DNA of 64,000 nucleotides from Escallonia rubra (Eukaryota; Streptophyta; Magnoliopsida; Escalloniales; Escalloniaceae). The DNA is taken from positions 152,310-216,309 of the forward strand of contig JAVXUO010002626.1 in NCBI GenBank assembly GCA_033065855.1, written 5' to 3'. How positions within the stretch are numbered: position 1 is the stretch's first letter; each line of letters begins with the position of its first letter. Position numbers and translations under genes: made by a program. The notes under the pieces were generated by a model. The model searched no databases and had not been told where the DNA came from. It was given only the letters and a program-made list of their open reading frames with translations. Below are positions 1 through 11,986 of the stretch, piece by piece.

Positions 1-166
1 TTGGACAGAAAGGAACGTCATGACTCATGAGGGAAGTTTGGATGGAAATGAATATGTAATGGTTTTGTGGAAGGTATTAACGTGGCTGCGATGGGAGAAT
101 GGCTTATGATTTCTCGCTAATTTCCTAAAGTTCTATACCCGTTTAAATTCTATTGTGTTGGAACAG

Positions 167-233
167 GTATATGACGTGACAAAGTTCTTGGATGATCATC
201 CTGGTGGTGATGAGGTTTTGTTGTCAGCCACAG
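167..233 (+). CDS. Cytochrome b5 haem-binding exon (isolated or edge of a gene)
   Basis: A 67-base exon is flanked by an acceptor (ends AG at 165-166) and a donor (GT at 234). It encodes VYDVTKFLDDHPGGDEVLL followed by SATG. The HPGG motif contains the histidine that is an axial haem ligand in cytochrome b5, the small ER or outer-mitochondrial electron carrier that serves desaturases, hydroxylases and P450s. The following exon of plant cytochrome b5 genes (KDATDDF...EDVGHS type) was not found in the next 1.5 kb, and the first exon would lie left of the window. It is therefore either part of a gene with a long intron or a broken copy. The domain call is firm; the state of the gene is unknown. 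Confidence 0.65.
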
Positions 234-1929
234 GTACATTATGTTGTAGGATTAATTAGACGCTGATGTTTCTGTTTCAAGTGTAACGATATGTTTATCT
301 TCTTGCACATGGAAGTTTGCTTTAAGTTTTCAAGTCTTAACTTTGGACTCTTGACTGTTGAAGAAGCTGATGTCCTGGGAACGAATTGAAGCCAACTTAT
401 ATGTGTATCTAGATTTCGGTCCAATGCTCAAATCATTGGATGCTTCAATCCGATATATCGTCCACTGGAGTTGAAGGAACATGATTCCTGAGCACAAGCA
501 CCCAGTAGTACTACCTCTCCGTCGTTGAGCAGAAAAGTTTGCATGGCGCAAGACAACGTCCTATGCTTATTTTCGCGTGATGTTGCTTATATTATTATCT
601 GTTGTCAACTGTATTACTAGAGCTAGATATATATCCCAAAAAGACGGCTGCCTAACCGAAGAGATACATCTGATCGAGCCAGATAAAATGAAATTAAGGG
701 CAAGGGACTATACATGAAGAAGACAACTTTTGTTTGAGCTACCAGCAACTCGTTTTCACAAAGTGTAACAGGAAGGCAATATGGATTTTTGTAACCAAAA
801 GAAAAAAAAGTTTCAAGGTTTCAGACAGAATACTACCTGCGTTACACGGATCCTAACAAAATGTAGATTATAAACAAGAAAACAAAGCAACAATTTCTCA
901 TACTGACACTGCTATCCATTTCAAGACTCTCCCTCAATGCTCTTTCCTAAGCATTTAATTTCCCTCAGTCCTTGTGTAATGGAAATGACTAAATTCAATT
1001 GTCACTATTGGTAACTTGAGCAACTGCTTTCGACTTTAGGGAAATAGATATGTGAGCAAGATTAGAAGTGGCCATACTTCGATTAGTGGCAATTACAGTT
1101 TCTCGTGCTCCACCCTAGGATCGGTAGTGACGAGGCCTGCTCCTCTTGGAGAAATTTCATCCGAAATGGCTCCAAGTTGGACCTGTTGAGTTTTTAGAAG
1201 GCTATATCCCTGGTGCAGTTCCTGTATATCCCCTTCAGTCGTTATGCAGCTCGCTCTTTCCGTCTAAATGCTTTCTCACCTACACGGCTTGTTGAATAGT
1301 TAGAACAATTCTTAGTTGATAGTATGTTGTTGGATGCTTGATGTGTTTAGGCTGTTTTGTCTAAGTCATCGGTTGTTTTGTTTGTTTGTCCTTGCGTTGG
1401 TCAGCAGTTGTATAGTTTTCTATCTGAGTCCCTTAGGTCTGGCCCTGAGGAGCGTCTTAGTTTGTTTTAATTATTTTACCTACCAAAAAAGAGAAAAAAA
1501 AAGGTATCAAGCAAGGAAGCATTTTTTCTCGAAAAATTTCCACCAGTATATTCATCGATCCAAATAAAACATAGAAGTTCCTATAATGCCAATATCATTG
1601 GAAGGGCACTCAAGTTCTTCTCCTTATATGTCTTCTTCCCATTCAAAGGCCACTCTGAAGAGCTCTGCATGCTTTCAAAAGCTTACATACAAATACACTC
1701 TTGCAGTACGGAACTAGTATCAGTCAGTATACAATGAACCTAAATATCACTATAACTAGTATATTAGTGATGAGTACTCTAATTTAGGGCAATTGACAAA
1801 TTAACAAAAAATTGAACCTAAATTGACATACAAATCTAAATAAACCAGGCATAATTTAGGGCATGTAACCTAAATTGAAGACAAAATAACAAAAAATTCA
1901 GATAATTTAGGGCAATTGACATACAAATC
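234..1929. other. No gene recognised
   Basis: AT-rich non-coding DNA. An 83-codon open frame at 1316-1567 ends in an A-rich tract (1483-1503), which could be the tail of an old retroposon, but no domain is visible. From about 1740 the text 'cctaaatt / atttagggc' recurs, as in the internal part of the CACTA elements further right. Confidence 0.4.
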
Positions 1930-2560
1930 TCGAGGTGGGTACGACGGCGGCGGTGTTGGTGGTGCGGCGGCAGTGGTGGGTTTCGTTGCGCGGCGACAGT
2001 GGTGGGTTTCGTTGCGCGGCGACAGTGGAGGGCTTTGTGGCACGACCGGAGTGCAAGGCTTGGTGGCGCGGCGTCGGGTGGGGGACGGGAGTGTCGCCGA
2101 AGCTGGGTCGCCGTAGAGAAGGGTCGCCGGAGGTGAGAACGGCGGTGGGTGGGTGAGAGCAGGTATTCAGAGAGAGAACGGGGAGAGAGAAAGAAACCAG
2201 ATGGGTTTTTAAATGGAGGATATTTAGCTACGGAATAACACCGTCGCTAAAACTCCGTCGGTGAATGTATTATTATAAAGACTTTTTAGCGACGGTTTTA
2301 TTCCGTCGTTTAAATAATTTTAAAAAAAAACTGAAAATTACTAATTTTATAAAAATATTTAGCGACGGTAGGTCCGTCGCTAAAAGTCCGCCGTTAAAAC
2401 TCCGTTGCAAAATACTTTTACCGACGGTGCCTTCCGTTGGTAATAGTATTTTGCAACGGAGTTTTAACGACGGGATATTCCGTCGCTTAAAGACATTTTT
2501 AGCGACGAAATACCTTCCGTCGCTAAAACTCCGTCGCCAAATACATATTTTCTTATGGTG
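1930..2560 (-). mobile_element. CACTA element, degraded terminal fragment
   Basis: From 2220 to 2545 the sequence is packed with copies of AGCGACGG and its complement CCGTCGCT, the subterminal repeats that CACTA transposases bind. It ends in TTTTCTTATGGTG, a mutated form of the TTTTCTTGTAGTG terminus seen intact at 48249-48261. The G-rich stretch at 1935-2155 (a 26-base unit repeated twice near 1975-2030) and the purine-rich stretch after it match the order seen inside the right end of the intact element (47640-47945). Only this end survives; no transposase is attached. Confidence 0.7.
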
Positions 2561-3735
2561 AATGGTCACATATTCAGCCTCGTAGTGGAACTTATCTAAG
2601 AACAACTGGACCATGTCATTCCATGCGTGGACAGTCCTGGCAGGGATCTGGTGGTACCACATGTAGGCCAAACCTGTAAGGGACTTGTGGAATTCCCTCA
2701 ACTTCAAGCTGTCTTCTGGACCATACTACTCCAATGAGCCTGCAAATTTCGTCAAGTGCTCATAGGCGTTGCCTTCGCGTCTGTTGAAGAGCACAAAGGC
2801 TGGTTGTTTGTACTTTGGGGGTAGGGTATGGTGGCAATATCATTGGCATATGGGGCGTGGCCTGTCAGGTGGACAGAGGGATCAGGCGTAGAGTTTTGTG
2901 ACAGGCGATGGATGAGTGTCTCCAAGTCTGAACGAGTGACATAGTTGGGAGACGGGTCGTCATGGACGGTTAAATGGTGATGGCTGGCTGGGATGTCGCG
3001 AGCCCCCGAGCCCCCAAAAGGAGCAATTTGGTGGACATGTGCAACAGAGGGTTGATATATGATAGGGGCTTATGGTGGGAGTTGTATATGGGCATGGGTG
3101 GGTGGGCGAGACATGTCCACTACCTAGACAGTGGTTTGATGTTGTTCGGTTGGGTAAGGGTTAGGTTCCATCTCAATGGAGTCATGGGTTTCGGACGAGC
3201 TTCATGTCGGCATGCGCTGAGGTGCGGGGACATGGTAAATCTGTTGCAGCACGGGTCCAAGGTCTACTTGAGGTCGGTGTGATGTCATCACGGGATGCAG
3301 TGCATCAGCTATAGGAGGCGAAGATGTTACAAGTCCTATCGCCAAGGGTCTAGATGATCGAGACGGCGGTGGTCGCGACACTGGGGCCTGAGCGGCGTCA
3401 AGAGCCAACCCAGGTCCATAGGTTTGGACTGGTGCAATGGTTTGTTGGGAGGCCATCGCCTGTATGGATTTTTGCATTTCCATCATGGCTGTCATAAGAG
3501 TGGCTATAGTGGGCGAAAACTGTTGGATGGCCGCATTGACTATAACTTGTATGTCAGGTGCGGTAGCTAGTGGCTGGTCTTGGAGACGCATGGCACTAGT
3601 CCCTTCTTGTTCACCGAGGTGATCCTCCTCTTGCACGGTGTGAATAAGGCCTTGACTAGTAGCCCTCGTAACTCTTCGTTGTATAGGCATGGAGACTGAG
3701 TGTGGAAGATAGGTAGACTGCAATACGATGCTCAC
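2561..3735 (-). pseudogene. Ty3/gypsy retrotransposon gag, broken
   Basis: On the minus strand, 3735-3202 encodes a Q/A/P-rich N-terminal gag region with a predicted helical stretch (IQQFSPTIATLMTAMMEMQK). At 2707-2561 follows KLREFHKSLTGLAYMWYHQ and then FLDKFHYEAE, the core of the plant retrotransposon gag domain (Retrotrans_gag family). The two parts lie in different frames with stops between them, and the 3' side is cut at 2560 by the CACTA fragment. No protease, reverse transcriptase or integrase remains. A primer site and LTR lie immediately upstream (3738-4430), which confirms orientation. Confidence 0.7.
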
Positions 3736-3737
3736 CT

Positions 3738-3754
3738 CCCCAACGGAGTCGCCA
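3738..3754 (-). other. Retrotransposon primer binding site (tRNA-Arg type)
   Basis: On the minus strand this reads TGGCGACTCCGTTGGGG, three bases downstream of an LTR ending in CA. TGGCGACTC-type sites, complementary to the 3' end of a tRNA-Arg, are known from the Tat/Ogre group of Ty3/gypsy elements. It fixes the boundary between the LTR and the internal region. Confidence 0.65.
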
Positions 3755-3757
3755 AAA

Positions 3758-4430
3758 TGATGCCAAGGAAAGTGGGTTCGTACCTACGTGGAGGTGCCAC
3801 AAAGGCTGCAGTCCTAGTCAGCTTCCAAGTACATAAAGTGAGAGACAGCAAGGACGGAGTAAGGGCTGAGAGCAAGGCTTCTCAGACAGGCCGTGAGGAG
3901 TGGCAATGCTACGGAAATGAGGCTGAGACGAACAGGGCCGACAGTCGACAGTCCAAGTCAAAGGTCCAAGTCGAGGTCCAATGTTACGATCCAAAGTCAC
4001 GGTCCAAAGTTATGTCCGATTTGTGTTTCTCTCTCTAGAATCCAAGAGCTCCCAAATTCTAGAGTGAGAAAGTGATTTTATGAGAATGAGCCAAAAGTCC
4101 TCTTTTGAGTCATAAAGTGCACTATTTATAGGAAATAGTGTGCTTATGTCATAAAGTGCCACATGTCGTCTCTTGGGAGTGACACGTCACCAGGGGGTCC
4201 CACAATACCGGTTCTCCATTGGACTGTTGGTTCCCAAATTCACGTTGCCTGCCCCACACAGCGTCGCTCCACCTGTCTGAGAAGACTGACCACACCGCGG
4301 TAGCATGATCAGAGTAAGCCCGTTGCTCCAGCCATCGGTCCAAGCCCTTACTGAATCCCACAAGATGCGTCAAGAGACGCATAGATAACCTGATAGTGGT
4401 GAGGGTTGCCCCTATAGCCAACTACCAGGC
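3758..4430 (-). repeat. LTR of the Ty3/gypsy element (Tat/Ogre-like)
   Basis: The LTR ends (minus strand) in GGCATCA next to the primer site and contains a TATA box, CCTATAAATAG, at 4122-4132. It is homologous along most of its length to the plus-strand LTR at 16510-17202; shared blocks include TCAGTAAGGGCTT, CTTTCTCACTCTAGA and CCTTGGCAT. The outer boundary is not defined because minisatellite DNA follows at about 4440. Confidence 0.65.
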
Positions 4431-4551
4431 GAACTAGGCGCGATGCCCTTCAAGGACCTGCTCTCGTCCCGGTGGTGGTGTCGACGATCAACGGTAACAT
4501 GAGTGGACATGCTCGCAGCTCAGTGCTCAGAGTCCGCTGCGAGGGGTCCTC

Positions 4552-5508
4552 GTGCCTGAGCCCCCCGTGATTGTGACGGCGATGGCTTTAAGGTTGTGAG
4601 CCCATCCCATGGCGGCAATGACTATAAGGTTGTGAGTCCATCCCGCTGCGAGGGCTGGAGCCCCCCGTGATTGAGACGGCGATGGCTTTAAGGTTGTAAG
4701 CCCATTCCGGTGCGCGGGCCGAAGCCCCCCGTGTTTGAGACGGCGATGGCTTTAAGGTTGTGAGCCCATTCTGGTGCGAGGGCCGGATCCCCCCGTGATT
4801 GAGACGGCGATGGCTTTAAGGTTGTGAGCCCATCCTGGTGCGAGGGCCGGATCCCCCCGTGATTGAGACGGCGATGGCTTTAAGGTTGTGAGCCCATCCT
4901 GGTGCGACGATGACTATAAGGTTGTGAGTCCATCCTGCTGCGAGGGCCGGAGCCCCCCGTGATTGAGACGGCGATGGCTTTAAGGTTGTGAGCCCATCCC
5001 AGTGCGAGGGCCAGAGCCCGACGGCGATGGCTTTAAGGTTGTGAGCCCATCCCATGGCGGCAATGACTATAAGGTTGTGAGTCCATCCCGCTGTAAGGGC
5101 TGGAGCCCCCCGTGATTGAGACGGCGATGGCTTTAAGGTTGTAAGCCCATCCCGGTGCGCGGGCCGAAGCCCCCCGTGATTGAGACGGCGATGGCTTTAA
5201 GGTTGTGAGCCCATTCTGGTGCGAAGGCCGGATCCCCCCGTGATTGAGACGGCGATGGCTTTAAGGTTGTGAGCCCATCCTGGTGCGAGGGCCGGATCCC
5301 CCCGTGATTGAGACGGCGATGGCTTTAAGGTTGTGAGCCCATCCTGGTGCGGCGATGACTATAAGGTTGTGAGTCCATCCTGCTGCGAGGGCCGGAGCCC
5401 CCCGTGATTGAGACGGCGATGGCTTTAAGGTTGTAAGCCCATCCCAGTGCGAGGGCCAGAGCCCGACGGCGATGGCTTTAAGGTTGTGAGCCTATCCCGG
5501 AAGCATGT
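4552..5508 (+). repeat. 64-bp minisatellite with 445-bp higher-order period
   Basis: About 14-15 units of 64 bp (core GACGGCGATGGCTTTAAGG followed by TTGTGAGCCCATCC). Spacing of the CCCCCCGTG block is 64, 64 and 64 between 4661 and 4853. A variant unit (ATGGCGGCAATGACTATAAG) occurs at 4608 and again at 5053, so a seven-unit block of about 445 bp has itself been duplicated. It lies upstream of the minus-strand LTR and may belong to that retrotransposon family. Confidence 0.85.
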
Positions 5509-5830
5509 AACATGATTGTGGCGCATGGGCGCGGTGCCTACAGCACGAGACAATACCTGGTGCCGGGGCACATGTTATGAAAGTGGCGCATGGGCGCGGC
5601 GACGAACATCGCGGAGACAATACCTGATGTCGTGGGCACATGTCATGAAAGTGGCGCACGGGCGAGGCGACGGACGTCGCAGAGACAATACTTGGTGCCG
5701 GAGGCACATGTTATGAAAGTGGCGCGGCGACGAACGTCGCAGAGCAATACTTGGTGCAGGGGGCACGTATGATGAGAATGACGCACGGGCGCGGCGACGA
5801 ACGTCGTAGAGACTACGCACGGGTGCGCGT
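5509..5830 (+). repeat. 68-bp tandem repeat
   Basis: Four to five units with the block CATGTTATGAAAGTGGCGCA at 5571, 5639 and 5707 (period 68), then a diverged unit near 5764. Units carry GGCGCGGCGACGAACGTCG. Degraded versions continue to about 6080. All open frames here are products of the repeat. Confidence 0.75.
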
Positions 5831-6089
5831 CGGGTGTCCCGGAGATGGGGCATGAGTTGAGTGTGCCTGCTATAACAAAATAATGAATGCAACATGCAGT
5901 AATGACAAAGTTGGGAGTTATGGTATGCGGTCGTTGGCGACGGGTCATTCGGTGGTAGCGCACGACTTTGGGCCACGGGCATCATGAAAGTGGTTTGCAG
6001 TCACGGACGACGGACATCACGAGGTTGATGCACGACGGACGTCGCGAGGTTGATGTACGAACGTCCGTAAACATCGCGGAGGTGCAAAG

Positions 6090-7010
6090 ACTCCAGAAAA
6101 CAAGTGCGCCTATAGGGGAGGCCATAGGCCAAAATTGGGGGAAGGCCAAGGCCACCACCCCTGGGGAGACCAAGGCCAATGGCCAACTCCCATGAAGGGA
6201 GGCCAAGGGCACTCCCCCTTTCGGTGAACTTTGGGCACGCCGACGGTAGGTGTTTTGATGGGCAAAGACAAATCCGAAAGTTGTGTTATGACGAGCGTGT
6301 CGAGGTGAATCGTACCCATGTGACGAATAAGGTGCCAAAGTTACGTACAAAGCATACGAAGCGAAAAAAAATGTGAAAATAGGGTTACGCGAAGGGGTGA
6401 ACCACCGGGGGAAAATGGCCGAGGCCGACCCCCTAGGCATGGGGAAGGCCGAGGCTGACCCCCTGGGGCTGGCCAAGGCCAAATGGCCAACTCCCATTTT
6501 TGGAGCCCAAGGCCACTTCCCCTTTTGGCGAACTTCAGGTGCGTCGTCGGTAGGTGTTTTGATCAGCAATGATGAATCTGAAAGTTGCGTTGCAATGAGC
6601 ATGCTACCAAGAATCGTACCCATATGATGAACAAGGTGCCAAAGTCACGTACAAAATGTACGAAGCAAAAAAAGTGCGAAAAGGACTTTGCGCGAAAAGT
6701 GAAGAACCGGGGAGGGGGGGAAGGCCAAGGCCAACCCTCCATGGGAGGTCGAGGCCAACCCCATGGCCTCGGGAGAGGTCCAGGCTGACCCCATGGGGTT
6801 GGCCAAGGCCTTTGCCCCTAGACCTCGTTGCTCCGGTTGCGCCGTCGGTTGACATTTTTGGTGAAAAGGTGCTCGGGTGGTTTCGGTGTGACGAACGTGC
6901 TAGCGTGAGTCACGTTGACGTAAAATAATTGGTGACTAATTCGCGCGTGAGGTGTGCGAAGCAAAGAATGCACGTGACTTGGGCGCGCGCACTTTGACCG
7001 GTTCGATGCG
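6090..7010 (+). repeat. Diverged ~300-bp tandem repeat (three units)
   Basis: Three diverged units begin near 6120, 6415 and 6730. Each starts with GGCCAAGGCC-rich DNA, then a TGGCGAACTT / GTCGGTAGGTGTTTTGAT block, then ACGAATAAGGTGCCAAAGT, and ends in an A-rich tract followed by GCGCGAA. The third unit is the most diverged. No coding potential; probably non-coding retrotransposon sequence. Confidence 0.6.
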
Positions 7011-7390
7011 TTGAAGAAATGACCGTTGACAATGTCGACGTGTTCGCGTGAAATGGGACCCCTATTGGGCCCTTGGGTACGACCAGAATGGGTTGGGAAC
7101 ACTCATTTATCCTTTTATTTATCTTTATTTTTTTTCTCAACTTCTTTATAAGGGAAACACTGTCCCCCACCCCTATCTTCACCCACTACCACCATACCCA
7201 CTTACAAGCCCACAACCACCCATTTCTGCCACAACCACCAGCAGTCACCATCAGGCCCTCCAAAGCCACCACTTACAATCCAGACCAATGTCATAACCAA
7301 TCATCCCCTAAACTACCAATCAAGCCCACTACTATCTGTCACTGTCTGACCAAACCTAGCACCGCTTAATTGAACCCTCCATAGCACCTG

Positions 7391-7846
7391 ATATAGCTAA
7401 ATATACCCCTCCAATCGGTGGATGACACGTGGTAGTTATGCCACATAATTATCCACTGAGTCATTACTGATTTGGCACTTGTTATATTGATCTCCGAATA
7501 GAATCCTGGAAGGATTCTAACTCTATCATTAGAGATAGACACATGATCCTCGAGGATCCTAATACGATCCCGATTAGATCTGACTATAGCCCAGTCCTAC
7601 TAGGGCTCGTCTTATTACAACTATATAAAGGGCTCTACCCCTCAGATATGAGACAACGTCACACACATATACACTGTGTCTTACTGCTTTTTCAGAGTTT
7701 TACATTGTTAGTTGTCTCTGACTTAAACATCGGAGAGTTCCCTCGCCAGAACTCCACTCGGCGGTCACTCTGTGTTCTCTTTTGCAGGACTATTCTCTGG
7801 TTGTGGTTCCCGATCCATATTTTAGCAGCAACAACACCCAGTTCCA
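7391..7846 (+). repeat. Solo LTR or LTR fragment of a second retrotransposon family
   Basis: Starts near TGATATAGCTAAATATACCC. It contains a TATA box, CTATATAAAGGGC, at 7620-7632 and ends in the layout common in plant Ty3/gypsy LTRs: CTGACTTAAACATCGGAGAG, then CCGCCGAGTGG in complement, then CTCTTTTGCAGG. No primer site or coding region follows. Boundaries are estimates. Confidence 0.5.
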
Positions 7847-10388
7847 TATCGGCACCCCCACCACTAACCCACTTCAATATCAATATCACCCCTTAATAGA
7901 TATATGCGCACACACCCTCACCCCATACACACGACAAATTTACGCGCGCGCAGACATGCACTCACACAAATTCGAGCACACAAACATACACACTCATGTA
8001 GATATGAGAAGTTGATGTTCATGGTGCACTCATGGGTGAATGTTGGTGGGTTCGTTAATTTTGGGTGGTGGTAGGTTCGTTAATTTTGGGTGGTGGTGGG
8101 TTTTAGTACTGCCCGCGATAAACGGTGGTGGTGAGTGTAGTGTTCGTGGTGCAGCCAGGGGTGAATGGTTGTTAGTATTAGTAGTGCAGCAGTGAGTGAA
8201 TGGTTGTGGAGGTTGGTGGTTTTCCAGGGGTGAATGGTGGTAGGTTTGTTGGTGGTGGTTGCGGGTTTTTGTGGTTGTGATTGGGGGACGTGATGGTAAC
8301 TGGTGATTGTTGCAGTGATGGTGATGATTATACCATGTCATCTTAGTTCATCATATGATAAAAGGTAATGAGTTAGTCCAGTCATTTATCGGAGTTAACA
8401 AAATACGGTATGCAAATACATATAAACACGTAGAAAATACTAACATATTGTAATGAAAGAGCATCGGTGTTACATATCTATAAGATTTGGGACTAACATG
8501 TAAGATTTAAAAGTCGATGGGGTTGACTGATATTAGCTCCTAACCTCAAGTGGTTTAAGGACATTTTCCCTAATGCATTTTTACCAACAAGAGTGGAGGT
8601 GCAACTTGGTTGGGTTTGAGTTTAATTCGGCCCAAGTAAATTTATGTGCTATTAACCCAACTCAGTTCAATCCAAGAAAAACTTGGAATAATTAGGTTGG
8701 GTTTGGTTGATGGGTTAGTTGGGTTTAACTAGGTTGATGAAACCACAATAAGAAGTTATCTTTTATTTTAAATAAAAAAACTGATGATGGATGCTTAGCA
8801 GCGGTAATAGTGATGGTAGGGTGGTGGCAGCGATAACCGCTGGTGAAAGTGGCTATGTGGGGCTGCTAGTAAGTAACAGTCTGTGATGGCGAGTGATGGT
8901 TGGCGGTAACTGCAACAGGTGGTGGTCAATGGCAGTAATGAAATCTGGTAGGTGGTGGCGGTTGATAGCTAGTGAAGGTGGATGATGAGTATGGTGGTCA
9001 ACATGCGATAATGGCTGTCTACAGTGACAGGTGGCAGTGCCTGGTGGTGGCAAAAGTAGGTGGTCGTGACTAGGGGTTATGCTTAATTATTATATATACC
9101 AACAAAATATGTTCTTTGCAAACGGATAAGGATCCTCAGCAGTAATAACTTTAGTGAAAAAAAGATTCCCACTAAAAGTGTTTGTCATTCTTGCTAAAAT
9201 TTATGTACTTGTTTTTCCACGATGTTAGCAACCATTATTCAAGAGTCAGATTCAAGTGTTGTAAGAAATCTACTCTAAACCTTGTGATGAGAATTAAGGC
9301 TACTAAGGCCGGCCTTTGCACGCCAAGATAATAATGAGGAGTTGCCTAACCAACGAGTTGATGTAATGTTTCGAAGAAGTCACCTACTTGGTAGTACATG
9401 AGTCTTACGCCAGAGCACTCGGAGCTCCCTATCGAAGATAATGTCCTCAAGGGAGTTGCCTCGCCTATCCCGTGATGAGTCCTTATGTTGAAGCACTTGG
9501 AGAGCTCCAATGTAGTGTTCTGGAGAAGTCGCATAGTCGATGGACTGAGTTAGTGTCTCAAAGAAGTCGCTCACCTGACGCTTCGAGGTAATGTCTCAGA
9601 GGAGTCACTTATTCAAACTGGTTCAAGGTAGTGTTCTAAATGAGTCGCTTACCTGGAAAAAGTGGAGCCCTTATATCAGAGGACACAAAGTTGCCTGATG
9701 AGATAATTTCCTCAGGGACTCGTTTATCCCTCAATGAGTCCATTGTGTCGGAGCAAACAGAGCACGCCAAGATAATGTCCCAGAGTTGTCGCCTACCCAA
9801 CGACCGAGGTAGTGTCCCGGGGAGTCTCCTACTTAGAAGAAAAGGATTCCTCATGCCATAGCACTTGGAGATCCTTGAGGTAGTGTCTCAGAGGAATCGC
9901 CTACTCTGAAGGATATTACACACTTTGAATATTGGGTTGAAACATGTTTCATGACCAAGACAAGGTGCGGATGTGTACCTAATAGATGAACCAACGTTGG
10001 GGTGTAATAGGATGATGGAGTGTTAGGGGCACGTCTACATAAGTGGCAGGCCATATGAGCGTGGTGGCGTGGGCACGCTCAATGGAAATGGCGTGATGGG
10101 ATGGTGTCAATGAGTGTTATGTAGGGGCACATAACATTGAGGCGACGCCTGAGCATTACCAATGGGCTCAGCACCACTGGCCCATAGCATAGAGACAGTG
10201 CTGGGATGCGGCCGGGAGTGGCAGTGTGGAGGCGTAGCGAGGGTCACAGTGACAAGGGGCACGTAGCACGGAGATTATGCTCAAGCATGGTCCAGCATCG
10301 TGGTATAGGGAGATGACGACATATGCAAAGCCGGGGGGCATGTAGAGGGTTACAGTTCCTGGGTAAGTTCAAGTGTCGCAGCAAGGGT
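7847..10388. other. Low-complexity and degraded repeat DNA, no gene
   Basis: 8030-8330 and 8790-9070 are G/T-rich GGTGGT tracts; a 24-bp unit beginning GGTTCGTTAATTTTGGGTGG repeats at about 8048 and 8072. 9330-9920 is a degenerate array of 50-110-bp units built on GTAGTGTCTCAGAGGAGTCG-like text. 10000-10380 is GTGGCGTGGGCACG-rich. No protein domain is seen in any frame. Confidence 0.5.
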
Positions 10389-10628
10389 TGTTGACTTTAA
10401 AAGTCAAGTTGTATTATTTTGATGATTCCAAAATTATTGCTTCTAACATTAATCTAACACTGCTATTAAAAATAATTTCAGGACCAATCATAATCAAACA
10501 GAATGTGGAATATCCCTTGGTCAAAGATTGGATTTGGATGTGGATGTAGATGTGTACTTGGACGTGGACCTGGATCTGGACTTGGATTTTATTGTATTTC
10601 TCTTTGTTGTAATTAATCTTTAAAACTA

Positions 10629-10813
10629 GGGTTAATTACAAAACTGTCCCCTGAGGTTTACACGTTTTTGCACTTTGCCCCCTGTGTTTACAACTTTTGC
10701 AATAATGTCCCTCGAGGTTGACAAAACCGTTGCAAACAGCTCCAAAATTGGACGGACGTCCAATTTTGGGCGTTAAGTCGTCATGTGCACAGCACATGCC
10801 GTTTTGGCATGGG
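10629..10813 (+). repeat. Pack-MULE left terminal inverted repeat
   Basis: Matches the reverse complement of 11806-11986 with few differences, ending in the block TTTTGGCA. It includes the self-complementary stretch TTGGACGGACGTCCAA. Confidence 0.9.
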
Positions 10814-11178
10814 CAAATCGGTCAATTCCCTTACCAAAGCCCTCTGAAAACCCTAAACCCCATTACCCTCCTATCTCTCTCCTCTCTCTTCCTCTCTGCA
10901 GGCAGCAGGCCCTAATCGGGCAGCGCCTCTCCCATCTCCGGCGTCCCCATTGCTGGCCACGTTCCCCACCGGCAATGAAGGCCACGTTCCTCTCCGCAGG
11001 CAGTAATGAAGGTAATGAAGGCCACGTTCCTCACCGGCAATCGGGCAGAGCTATGCTCGTTCTTACGTTTATGTGCATTCCAACATCGCTCATTTGGACC
11101 TACGCATGGTGCATTTTCGCTAGCTGTGGACAGGACTTGGAAATATCAACCCAAGTTGGAACCTATGCCCGGTGGTTG

Positions 11179-11553
11179 ATCGACGGTGAAGTTAGACGGA
11201 AAGATGATCTTCATGTGGGTAGCCTTACTGTCGACGAGGTGCGAAGGGATGTCGAACTCGTCGAGCATGCAGAGAGGGATGGCGCCGCCGCAGGGCTTGG
11301 CGGCAGCAGGGCTGCGCTCGAAGAGAAGGGTCTCCACGCCGCCCCTCGCGAGGGATTCGGCGGCAGAAGATCCGGCGGGGCCCCCGCCGATGACAGCAAC
11401 CCGCAGCTTCCGGCCGCCTAGATTTGGACGGGGGTTTGATTTGGCGGTGACTATGAGCCTGCTCGGTTTTCTGAGCAGCTTTAGCGAGGCTGGTGAGGCT
11501 TTAATGGTGCGTGTGAGGGAGTGGAGAGGGTGGGGTTGGGATTGGGCGGCCAT
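11179..11553 (-). pseudogene. CHLP: Captured 5' part of geranylgeranyl diphosphate reductase
   Basis: The minus-strand frame starts MAAQSQPHPLHSLTR and has a Ser/Thr/Arg-rich N terminus like a chloroplast transit peptide. It then has the FAD-binding Rossmann motif RVAVIGGGPAGSSAAE (about residue 51) and the family signature KPCGGAIPLCMLDEFD. Homology stops near residue 125 (SNFTVD); ten unrelated codons and a stop follow. CHLP reduces the geranylgeranyl chain for chlorophyll and tocopherol in plastids; the full protein is about 450-470 residues, so only the first quarter is here. The open frame is undamaged, which suggests recent capture. It is almost certainly not a working reductase, but antisense or small RNA effects on the parent gene are possible. 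Confidence 0.88.
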
Positions 11554-11805
11554 TTTTAGTGATGGGTTTTCTTGGTTAGCTCAGGTTTTGGATTTATGGG
11601 GATGATGAAAGACAGTAGCAGTGGAGTGTGGAATGAAGATGGTGGGTTTTGTGGGTGATTGATTATATTAAGGGTTTATGTTGCTTTACTTTGGACAAGT
11701 GGGGAGTAAAAATTTGAGGTTTTCTTGAACATTTCTGGACTTCTTTCTGTACAGAACGAGAGAGAAGAAGAGTGGGGAAGAAGGGGTAGGGAATTACAAA
11801 TTTAC

Positions 11806-11986
11806 CCCTGCCAAAATGGCATGTGCACCGCACATGACGACTTAACGCCCAAAATTGGACGGACGTCCAATGGAGCTGTTTGCAACAGTTTTGTCAACCT
11901 CGAGGGACATTATTGCAAAAGTTGTAAACACGGGGGGCAAAGTGCAAAAACGTGTAAACCTCAGGGGACAGTTTTGTAATTAACCC
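11806..11986 (-). repeat. Pack-MULE right terminal inverted repeat
   Basis: Inverted partner of 10629-10813. It ends GTAATTAACCC directly before the target duplication TTAAAACTA. Confidence 0.9.

Larger units (their letters stand above)
10629..11986. mobile_element. Pack-MULE with long terminal inverted repeats and perfect 9-bp TSD
   Basis: Terminal inverted repeats of about 180 bp lie at 10629-10813 and 11806-11986; both start GGGTTAATTACAAAACTGTC. Direct flanks are identical, TTAAAACTA at 10620-10628 and at 11987-11995, a 9-bp duplication typical of Mutator elements. The interior has no transposase. It carries a fragment of a CHLP gene with part of its upstream region (minus strand) plus a pyrimidine-rich segment (10850-10905). 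This is the definition of a Pack-MULE: a non-autonomous element that has captured host gene DNA. Confidence 0.93.

Noticed and set aside
1316-1567. 83-codon hydrophobic frame near an A-tract
   Set aside because: No domain and no splice context; possibly a retroposon tail, but not supportable as a gene.
4560-5990. Repeat array as a CRISPR, and the several 60-136-codon frames here
   Set aside because: No spacers between repeats, a eukaryotic setting, and all frames are repeat products that change with unit phase.
11186-11605. 139-codon plus-strand open frame
   Set aside because: Antisense shadow of the CHLP fragment. The minus strand has the clear FAD motif and transit peptide.
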